A DNA stretch of 5,487 nucleotides from Bacteroidetes bacterium UBA7688 (GTDB lineage: Bacteria > Bacteroidota > Bacteroidia > Chitinophagales > Chitinophagaceae): positions 1-5,487 of the forward strand of contig DLGS01000210.1 in NCBI GenBank assembly GCA_002482815.1, given 5' to 3'. A model generated the notes under the pieces. The model saw only the letters and a list, made by a program, of their open reading frames with translations, made no database searches and was not told where the DNA came from. Below are positions 1 through 5,487 of this stretch, one piece after another; positions within the stretch are counted from its first letter, which is position 1, and the number at the start of each line of letters is the position of its first letter. A program made the translations under genes and the position numbers.

Positions 1-146
1 GGCTGAAAGAAAAAACATTCATTGTCCGAGAGTCCATCTGCTGTAGTGAAGGTTTCGAATTTTTGCCCGTTATACCTTGCTACCCCTTTATCTGTACCAA
101 TCCAGATAAAACCATCCGGATCCTGGTAGATATCATAAATCATATT
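1..146. repeat. Near-identical direct repeat, copy 1 (in the second kinase)
   Basis: It matches 2921-3066 at 144 of 146 positions; the mismatches at 96 and 105 are both synonymous. Bases 1-95 are identical. It covers codons 35-82 of the partial kinase and runs off the left edge, so its full length is unknown. Outside the tract (147-248 against 3067-3168) identity falls to about 54 of 102 by hand count. Confidence 0.95.
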
Positions 147-248
147 GCTGGGAAGACCATCCTCAATTCCGTAATGCAACATAGGGAATTCCTTTGCAAT
201 TGAAATGCATGGAAATAAAAGTATCATCCACAAGATCAGGATGCGCAT
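1..248 (-). CDS. Second propeller sensor histidine kinase, N-terminal fragment cut by the left edge
   Basis: The frame starts at ATG 248-246 and stays open to base 1, giving 82 full codons (start MRILILWMILLFPCISIAKE). Residues 1 to about 18 are a hydrophobic export signal. Residues 25-34 (HYGIEDGLPS) and the DPDGFIWIGTDKGVARYNG segment at 43-61 are the opening repeats of a two-component-regulator beta-propeller (Reg_prop). It is a clear paralog of the complete kinase upstream: 18 of 34 residues match over residues 1-34, and all match over 35-82. It begins 10 bases after that gene's stop, so it is probably the third cistron of the regulator-kinase-kinase operon. No Shine-Dalgarno precedes the ATG, as usual in Bacteroidota. 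Whether it carries a Y_Y_Y domain, membrane helix and kinase core cannot be seen; this is inferred from the paralog. It could also be a truncated duplicate or a product of mis-assembly, because the identical tract lies at the edge. Confidence 0.8.
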   Translation of the reverse strand, partial: MRILILWMILLFPCISIAKEFPMLHYGIEDGLPSNMIYDIYQDPDGFIWIGTDKGVARYNGQKFETFTTADGLSDNECFFFQ

Positions 249-258
249 AGTTATTACA

Positions 259-3168
259 TTAAGCACGTTTGTTGGCATGAATAGTTATTTCTGCTTTTAC
301 TCCTGATACATTTCCTGTTTCATCGTGTATTTCCTTAATGTCAACCTTTATATTAATCTGATGTATCTGGGATAATTGTTCAATTCGCTTATAAATATTA
401 CCCATTGCATAAGATTCGTGCATGGTGTCAGATGTTTTCTTCTTTAGCCCTACACCATTGTCTGTTATTTCAATAAAAAGTATTTCTTCCTTTTCATAGA
501 TTGATATTTTAATAAAACCTTCTGTAGATTTCAAGGGCCAGATGCCATGCTTGATTGCATTTTCTACAAGAGGTTGTATAAGTAAAGGTGGAATGAGTAT
601 CAATTCCTTCTCTACTTTATTATCCATATCGATTTCGTAAGAAAGCCTGTTTTTGAAGCGGAGCTGTTCTATTTTGAGATAGTTTTCCACAAGGTTCATT
701 TCTTTTTCCAGCGTTATCAGATCTTGCGAAATATTACGCATGTTCTGCCGGATGAGGTCAGAAAAAATCCTGATGTATTTGCTGGCAGTCGTATTTTCAT
801 TGTTGTTCACCAGGCTCTGTACGCTGTTAAGGGAATTGAAGATAAAATGAGGATTCATCAGCGCGTTGAGTGCTTTATACTCGGAGCGTAAGAACCGTAC
901 TTCCCTTTCCTTTTTCCTGAGGTTCCTTTTGATGCTCCATCTTGCTATGACAGTAATGACAAATATGGCAAAAAGTGACACAGCTCCTATGAACCAGTAA
1001 GTGGCCCAAAATGGTTTGGAGATAGAAAGTTCAAAAATTGCCGGCTCACTATATTCTCCGGACATTGTTTTAGCGCGGACTTTGACAATAAATGTCCCTG
1101 ATCCGATTTTAAATAGATTCAGTTCCTGGCCTATTATGGGCGTCCATATATCAGAGGAGTTTTTTGTTGATATAGCATATTCATAAGTTAGATTTTTATG
1201 GTCGAATGATATGCTTGTAAAGAGAATATTCAGTTTTACTCCTTCATAATAATCGAGTGGAAAATTATCTTTTGGTTGGTAGGTACCCGATTTTGTTTTT
1301 AAGGATAGAATTTTTATTACGGGTAATATGTCTTTTTCGAGAAGATAGTCAACAGGAAAACGGTTCAGATTCCCTTGCTTGAAAAAATAGCAATCAGTAT
1401 TGTCAATATATAGAAATTCAGGCTGATAGGGAATCTGCTCTTTTTCCACAATCCTGATTGTATATTTTGGCTTGTTATGTTTGTCGTCAATTGTAAGGAT
1501 TCTATAATAGTTATTTGTACTGATAAGAAGAGCTGTGTCGTTTAATTTGTAGAATTTGTCCCAAACACAATCTCCGCTTCTCAAGGTATCTACCCGAACA
1601 TTAGCGGTTTCGTAATTACTGCAAACAAGTAGTTCATTATGATGAGAGATCCCAACTAAGCATTCTTTAAAAAAAGCAAATTGACGGAATGAGGTTTTTC
1701 TGAATTGATTTTGTCTTATTCTGTTGTAACCAATAATTTTATAAACACCGTCCAGGCTGGAAATCCAGAATTGCTTTTTCTGATCTACATCTGATCCGAA
1801 TATAGCCTCCATTCTGGTTTTTAAACACACCTGTTTATAGACTATTGAATCATTTTTTTCCAGGTCTTTTTGTGGTAGAATATTGAAGAACATCCTATCT
1901 CTCAGGTATATAAAACTGTCGGTAAAGAATACTCCATTAAGACCACCCAGATTGTTGATTCTTATTTTTTTGATTTGATAATTGTTCCTGTTTATATTAT
2001 TTATTCGAAAGTTGTGGTTGTTTGAGAAATTGTAGTAAACACCATCTTTAATCCAATGAATACAATCAAGCCTGCTTTCCATTCCATCAGGATTTGTAAA
2101 GCTGAAAAAAGGTTCGACCCTTGAGGAGTCCTTTTTTATTCTGAATGTATTTCTTGCCTTGTCAGCAAAGAATAAATATTGGGGCGTTGTTTGAGCATAC
2201 ACAATAGGTTTTTTGAAAATGCCTTGTAATTTTTGCATTTTCGAAAAGTTACAGCTTAATTTATAAATGCCCTGTGAGGCTGTGCCAATCCAATAATCTC
2301 CTTTTCCATCTTTAAGCGCATCATGTATCACCATTTCAGGTAAAACCGGGTCCATCCCTTTGAAGTATAGCCCTTTATTAGTCGAAGCAAAATATTCTTT
2401 TCCATCACTCTCAAAACGATTAACGACTATGCTTTTATTGATGGAGATTTCATCTATAAAAACCGGTTCTAAATTAGTGGTGTAGTAAGCATTTTTTTCG
2501 GACGAAATTAACTTAAAGCGGTTGCCATAAATTAAATGAGACAATTGTAAGGTGTCAAAATATTTTATTTTTATTGTTTTGGATGATTGGTCGATTGTAA
2601 GTATTCTGTTGGAGAAAAAAATATCATAATAGTCTTTGTCCTTTTTTTCAATATTTATACAAGGATAGTCGTTTGATCTTAAGGACATTGATTTTGGTGC
2701 AAAATGTTTAATATGCTCCTGGTTAATTTCTATAAAACTTTGGTGGTCTCTGAAAAGTATGGTAATACTACTGTCTCTATTAATATTTATAAAACTAGTA
2801 ATTGAAGATTTAAAAGGCAATTTAAGCCATGGCGTATTTTTTGCATTATGAAACACCCCATCTTTATAAAAACAAAGTTCTCCATTAAAAGTGCCAATCC
2901 ACATTCTGCCATAATGGTCCGGCTGAAAGAAAAAACATTCATTGTCCGAGAGTCCATCTGCTGTAGTGAAGGTTTCGAATTTTTGCCCGTTATACCTTGC
3001 TACCCCTTTATCTGTGCCAATCCATATAAAACCATCCGGATCCTGGTAGATATCATAAATCATATTACTCGGCAATCCTTCTTCTATCCCATAGTGTAGC
3101 GTAGGATATTCCTTAGCTTTTACTAATGAGGAAATGAATAAAAGAATGAAGAGTGAAAAATACCTCAT
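259..3168 (-). CDS. Periplasmic beta-propeller sensor histidine kinase (LytS-type core)
   Basis: This 969-residue membrane sensor should detect a periplasmic signal and phosphorylate a response regulator, most likely the LytTR regulator encoded 14 bases upstream. Residues 1-18 form a signal peptide. Residues about 20-605 are a beta-propeller with recognisable Reg_prop repeats at 43-61 (DPDGFIWIGTDKGVARYNG), 84-92 (DHYGRMWIG), 287-295 (DGKGDYWIG) and near 462-469; the other blades are degenerate. Residues about 628-720 fit the Y_Y_Y beta-sandwich that links such propellers to the membrane. One transmembrane helix lies at about 726-745, followed by a basic, charged linker. The His_kinase domain (PF06580 type) has NPHFIFNSLN with phosphoacceptor His774. 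The ATPase domain has the N box at LVENAIKHG (Asn870), the G1 box DNGVG (903-907) and a GNIYKRIEQL G2-like motif, so the core looks catalytically intact. There is no receiver or DNA-binding domain, so it is not a one-protein hybrid kinase. The ligand is unknown. The ATG at 3168 is preferred because a signal peptide follows it directly. Confidence 0.95.
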   Translation of the reverse strand: MRYFSLFILLFISSLVKAKEYPTLHYGIEEGLPSNMIYDIYQDPDGFIWIGTDKGVARYNGQKFETFTTADGLSDNECFFFQPDHYGRMWIGTFNGELCFYKDGVFHNAKNTPWLKLPFKSSITSFININRDSSITILFRDHQSFIEINQEHIKHFAPKSMSLRSNDYPCINIEKKDKDYYDIFFSNRILTIDQSSKTIKIKYFDTLQLSHLIYGNRFKLISSEKNAYYTTNLEPVFIDEISINKSIVVNRFESDGKEYFASTNKGLYFKGMDPVLPEMVIHDALKDGKGDYWIGTASQGIYKLSCNFSKMQKLQGIFKKPIVYAQTTPQYLFFADKARNTFRIKKDSSRVEPFFSFTNPDGMESRLDCIHWIKDGVYYNFSNNHNFRINNINRNNYQIKKIRINNLGGLNGVFFTDSFIYLRDRMFFNILPQKDLEKNDSIVYKQVCLKTRMEAIFGSDVDQKKQFWISSLDGVYKIIGYNRIRQNQFRKTSFRQFAFFKECLVGISHHNELLVCSNYETANVRVDTLRSGDCVWDKFYKLNDTALLISTNNYYRILTIDDKHNKPKYTIRIVEKEQIPYQPEFLYIDNTDCYFFKQGNLNRFPVDYLLEKDILPVIKILSLKTKSGTYQPKDNFPLDYYEGVKLNILFTSISFDHKNLTYEYAISTKNSSDIWTPIIGQELNLFKIGSGTFIVKVRAKTMSGEYSEPAIFELSISKPFWATYWFIGAVSLFAIFVITVIARWSIKRNLRKKEREVRFLRSEYKALNALMNPHFIFNSLNSVQSLVNNNENTTASKYIRIFSDLIRQNMRNISQDLITLEKEMNLVENYLKIEQLRFKNRLSYEIDMDNKVEKELILIPPLLIQPLVENAIKHGIWPLKSTEGFIKISIYEKEEILFIEITDNGVGLKKKTSDTMHESYAMGNIYKRIEQLSQIHQINIKVDIKEIHDETGNVSGVKAEITIHANKRA
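2921..3066. repeat. Near-identical direct repeat, copy 2 (in the complete kinase)
   Basis: This is the partner of bases 1-146, covering residues 35-83 of the complete kinase at the same codon positions. It encodes the first propeller blade. The tract starts sharply at codon Asn35. Confidence 0.95.
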
Positions 3169-3182
3169 CTGGTAAATGCTGG

Positions 3183-3983
3183 TTACTGGAGAGCTTTTAA
3201 AAATTCCACAAGTCCTAGGTATCTTCTTCTGCTCAATGGTAATTCTGTAAGATTATTCATTACGACAAGATTACGATCTTGTTTGAGAACTTTATTAATA
3301 TGCTTACAATTCACCAGATAGGATTTATGAATTCTATAAAATGTCTCGACTGGCAATAATTCTTCATAATCCATGATAGAATTACTCATTACCAGTGATT
3401 TAATTGTTTCGCCTTCCTTGCAATAAAATGTCGTATAACTGCCTTCAGCTTCAAGGTAAATGATGTCAGAAAAATTAATCATCTCCATTCTTGTTTTATT
3501 CTTCAGCAATATTTTATCCTGCTTTGTTTTTTGCAACATTTGTTGCTTCAAATCTGAGAAGTTATTCTGATTCTCAACTTTTGAAGCAAATTGTTTTAGT
3601 ATAATTTTCTCTTCCAGCTTGTGTATGGCCGTTTCCACTTCTTCTATTGAAATTGGTTTCAGGATATAATCTACGGCATTAAGTTTTAGTGCTCGCAGTG
3701 CATATTCATCATACGCTGTAACAAAAATGATTTCGAAGGAAAATGGTTGTATTCGGTCAAGAAACTGGAAGGCGTTTTCTCCCGGCATTTCAATATCTAT
3801 AAATACTACATCCGGTTGCACCTGTACTAAAAGTTTTTCGGCTTCAGTAGTACTGAGTGCATATCCATAAATTTCGATTTTGTCTTTCCAATATTTATTT
3901 ATGAAACTCTGCAAATTCTTGCAAGCATCTATTTCATCGTCAAGCAACAAAGCTTGAAGAGGTCGGGATAGTTTTTGCGGCAT
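3183..3983 (-). CDS. LytTR-family response regulator
   Basis: This 266-residue cytoplasmic transcription regulator is the expected partner of the kinase(s) downstream. Residues about 10-125 are a receiver domain with the acidic pair Asp15/Asp16, phosphoacceptor Asp63 in FIDIEMPG, switch Thr89 and invariant Lys109 in DYILKP. A charged linker follows at about 125-157. Residues about 158-266 are a LytTR DNA-binding domain, with IIYLEAEGSYTTFY and the typical FYRIHKSYLVN segment. The fold normally binds paired short direct repeats upstream of target promoters. An in-frame TAA immediately precedes the ATG at 3983, so no upstream start is possible. There is no Shine-Dalgarno. A Bacteroidota-type -7 element lies 22 bases upstream, and short repeats in the same intergenic region could be autoregulatory sites (inference). 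The 14-base gap to the kinase gene indicates co-transcription. The family is certain; the regulon is unknown. Confidence 0.95.
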   Translation of the reverse strand: MPQKLSRPLQALLLDDEIDACKNLQSFINKYWKDKIEIYGYALSTTEAEKLLVQVQPDVVFIDIEMPGENAFQFLDRIQPFSFEIIFVTAYDEYALRALKLNAVDYILKPISIEEVETAIHKLEEKIILKQFASKVENQNNFSDLKQQMLQKTKQDKILLKNKTRMEMINFSDIIYLEAEGSYTTFYCKEGETIKSLVMSNSIMDYEELLPVETFYRIHKSYLVNCKHINKVLKQDRNLVVMNNLTELPLSRRRYLGLVEFLKALQ

Positions 3984-4005
3984 TTATGGTTTGGTTATAG
4001 TGCTA

Positions 4006-4013
4006 CAAAAATA
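4006..4013 (-). promoter_or_regulatory. Candidate Bacteroidota -7 promoter element for the regulator-kinase operon
   Basis: Read on the minus strand, the sequence is TATTTTTG, an exact match to the TAnnTTTG -7 consensus of the Bacteroidota primary sigma factor. It lies 22 bases before the regulator ATG, which would give a very short leader. No TTTG -33 element is seen at the usual 19-21 base spacing, so this could be a weak or activator-dependent promoter, or a chance match in AT-rich DNA. Confidence 0.4.
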
Positions 4014-4056
4014 GATTTCTAATTTAGAAAATCTCTAACAGAATAAAAATAGATTT
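4007..4056. repeat. 12-bp direct repeat pair in the intergenic region
   Basis: AAAAATAGATTT occurs exactly at 4007-4018 and again at 4045-4056, 38 bases apart. The first copy contains most of the candidate -7 element. A second pair, AACAGAAT, occurs at 4037-4044 and 4073-4080, 36 bases apart; on the minus strand it reads ATTCTGTT, which resembles the GTT core of LytTR binding sites. These are candidate regulator sites only. Confidence 0.4.
4013..4034. promoter_or_regulatory. AT-rich imperfect dyad overlapping the candidate promoter
   Basis: AGATTTCTAA (4013-4022) and TTAGAAAATCT (4024-4034) are complementary apart from one extra base, around a single central base. The loop is too small for a normal hairpin terminator, so an operator-like dyad just upstream of the -7 element is the more sensible reading. 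AT-rich composition makes chance plausible. Confidence 0.25.
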
Positions 4057-4079
4057 TTTTAGACTAAAACAAAACAGAA

Positions 4080-5423
4080 TTAATAAATATCAACAGATGG
4101 ATTCCTGATTTTGATTTCGTTTGTGGTATTATAGGGTGTTGCAATTCCCTGAAATGTTTTAGTAATGGTCGGAACAGCGATATTGGCAAAGGTGGCACTG
4201 TTGCTGGTGTACAGGGTTATTGTCCCTGTTCCGTCATTCAGGGTATTGCTGCCTGCAAAGTTGCCGGAACTCGTGATTTTGGCATTAATTATTTTTACAA
4301 GTACAGATTCATAATTGTAGAAGTTTGTATTTAGCGCAGCAATGGTGAGCGTAATTGGCTGAACAGATTTATTTCTGGCCAGGGTTTTTATCTTTGTTGT
4401 CTTGATATTCTTTATTTCAAGGGCATCATTATATTTTGTAATTATTGCTCCGTTTACATTTAGTTCAATCGAATCTCCAAGCTGTGGAAGGTCGCTCGCA
4501 GATGAACCAAAATATACTGTCAAGGCATAATTTTCCTGTTGAATAATAATATTCCCTGTTCCAAAGTTTTTATTATCAACATCACTGGTAACAATTCCAT
4601 TGATTTTATAATTTCCGATTGCAGAATCTTTGCCCTGATAAAATTTGCGCAAAAATTGAATACTGATCAGCTCTGACTCCTGAAATGAGCTCCCATCACA
4701 TCTGGTCAGCCCCATTTTTACATCATTGGTATCCCGTATCGTTAATTGGCCCGCATTATTGTAAAGGCTGTATATAGCAGTAATATTGCCTTTGCCAAAA
4801 GGGGTGGGATAGTTTTGAAAACTGGCATAGTTGCTTGTCCGCAATACGATTGAGCCCCCTGAGCAGTCGTGCAATTTAATACTTGTAGCCACTAAAGGGT
4901 CTGCATAAATATTGTCATAAGTGGGGTTGTTCAGCTCGATGTTTTTTATGAGTAGTAATCTGTTTAACAAATCTTTTCTCGGTAAGGCTAAATCCCCTAA
5001 TGCTACTTCGATTGGAGGAAGCGCGAATGCTGTGTTTGCTGATATCATAATCTGATTCAACAACTTTGCTGATATATCAGAAACCTGCAGAATACCTGAA
5101 TTATCCGGAACCGGAGTTGCGCCGAGTTGTGGTGTACCATGGTTGTTTCCCAGATACAAACCCTTTATCTTTAAGTATAATTTTCTACCAATGGGATATC
5201 GCGTGTATAAGCTGTTTTCATTTAACAGCAGCGCAATACCACCATTGCTGTCTTCTACAATCAGTTGATTGTAAATATTCCCTGAAGCGTCATCTGCCCT
5301 TACCACGCAAACTATTGTCCAGTCACTGTCTATCCTGACGGGTGCTCCTTCCGGTGGTGTTAGTAAATTGAGCTTGCCTAAATTGAAATTGACTGTTAAT
5401 GCCGGATCGTAATTGGCATTCAT
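4080..5423 (-). CDS. Tandem DUF5689 protein, 5' end missing
   Basis: The 447 residues from ATG 5423 carry two DUF5689-like units. Unit 1 runs about 10-236 and unit 2 about 252-447 (start LISIQFLRKFYQGKDS). Each has a beta-rich, OB-like first half (WTIVCVVRADD...GGIALLL; YKINGIVTSD...LTVYFG...LGDSIELNVNG) and a second half with a shared GGxI-L-TSNxA-F pattern. The function of DUF5689 is unknown. Members are generally exported or lipid-anchored Bacteroidota proteins, so a surface location is inferred. No signal peptide follows this ATG. The frame stays open upstream through KKNDSPE to the window edge, so the ATG is probably internal and the true start, expected to carry a lipoprotein signal, has been lost. 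The sequence beyond about 5444 is a hairpin and is not trustworthy as coding. The C-terminus is intact, ending with TAA at 4080-4082. The gene is on the same strand as the two-component operon but is separated by 97 bases with a candidate promoter. Confidence 0.8.
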   Translation of the reverse strand: MNANYDPALTVNFNLGKLNLLTPPEGAPVRIDSDWTIVCVVRADDASGNIYNQLIVEDSNGGIALLLNENSLYTRYPIGRKLYLKIKGLYLGNNHGTPQLGATPVPDNSGILQVSDISAKLLNQIMISANTAFALPPIEVALGDLALPRKDLLNRLLLIKNIELNNPTYDNIYADPLVATSIKLHDCSGGSIVLRTSNYASFQNYPTPFGKGNITAIYSLYNNAGQLTIRDTNDVKMGLTRCDGSSFQESELISIQFLRKFYQGKDSAIGNYKINGIVTSDVDNKNFGTGNIIIQQENYALTVYFGSSASDLPQLGDSIELNVNGAIITKYNDALEIKNIKTTKIKTLARNKSVQPITLTIAALNTNFYNYESVLVKIINAKITSSGNFAGSNTLNDGTGTITLYTSNSATFANIAVPTITKTFQGIATPYNTTNEIKIRNPSVDIY

Positions 5424-5487
5424 TTCAGGTGAGTCATTTTTCTTGTTCAGCGCATGCCTGAAAAAGAAAAATGACTCACCTGAAATG
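5421..5487. repeat. Long inverted repeat (hairpin) at the right edge, probable fold-back artefact
   Basis: Bases 5421-5444 and 5464-5487 are perfect reverse complements (24 bp). In the 19-base loop, TTCAG (5446-5450) pairs with CTGAA (5458-5462) after one mismatch, leaving a 7-base tip with the palindrome GCATGC. The left arm is coding sequence of the DUF5689 gene (KKNDSPE then Met). The right arm ends exactly at the last base of the window. This is the pattern expected of a template-switch or amplification chimera at a contig end. A genuine hairpin cannot be excluded. Confidence 0.9.

Noticed and set aside
253..261. TAATG overlap of stop and start codons at the end of the complete kinase, suggesting translational coupling
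   Set aside because: The ATG formed there is followed directly by TAA, so it cannot start the next gene; the ATG at 248-246 leads into the signal peptide.
1001..1186. Open frame of 61 codons on the plus strand
   Set aside because: It lies wholly antisense to the Y_Y_Y and membrane region of the complete kinase, has no recognisable motif or start signal, and is a shadow frame.
2848..3099. Open frame of 83 codons on the plus strand
   Set aside because: It is antisense to the strongly conserved first propeller blade of the kinase; its composition is explained by that coding strand.
4023..4079. Possible terminator after the DUF5689 gene
   Set aside because: There are A/T runs and a tiny TTTTAG/CTAAAA palindrome, but no GC-containing stem with a usable loop followed by a U tract, so I do not call a terminator.
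5066..5338. Open frame of 90 codons on the plus strand
   Set aside because: It is antisense to the DUF5689 gene, with no domain-like pattern and no promoter.
5421..5487. Inverted repeat as a transposon end or attachment site
   Set aside because: There is no transposase, target duplication or second copy, and the left arm is ordinary in-frame coding sequence; a fold-back contig end is simpler.

Overview
The window looks like a low-GC chromosomal stretch from a member of the Bacteroidota, probably Chitinophagales- or Sphingobacteriales-like. The reasons are a periplasmic beta-propeller sensor histidine kinase of the LytS class, a LytTR response regulator, a DUF5689 protein (a family essentially confined to this phylum), starts without Shine-Dalgarno sequences, and a TAnnTTTG-type promoter element. 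The exact genus cannot be read from the sequence. All genes lie on the minus strand, so the biological order runs from right to left.

From right to left there are four genes. First is a DUF5689 protein with two tandem copies of the domain; its true N-terminus and expected export signal are not present (4080-5423, frame open to the right edge). A 97-base AT-rich intergenic region follows (3984-4079/4080), with short direct repeats, a dyad and a candidate promoter. Next is a LytTR-family response regulator (3183-3983), then a full-length propeller sensor kinase (259-3168) 14 bases downstream. Last is the first 82 codons of a second, paralogous propeller kinase (1-248), starting 10 bases after the first one ends and cut by the left edge. 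The tight spacing argues for one regulator-kinase-kinase operon: the propeller domains sense something in the periplasm, the cytoplasmic kinase cores autophosphorylate, and the LytTR regulator controls transcription. The signal and target genes are not visible. The DUF5689 gene is separated by a probable promoter and may be functionally unrelated.

Both edges carry repeats. The first 146 bases match an internal segment of the complete kinase gene (2921-3066) at 144 of 146 positions, while the adjoining 102 bases match at only about half. This points to recent gene conversion between tandem paralogs or to an assembly effect at a contig end. The last 67 bases form a long hairpin with perfect 24-bp arms ending exactly at the window edge. 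It starts inside a coding frame and reads most simply as a fold-back (chimeric) contig end rather than biology. I see no convincing evidence of a new defence, mobile or RNA system here; the sensor duplication and the edge repeats are the points most worth checking.
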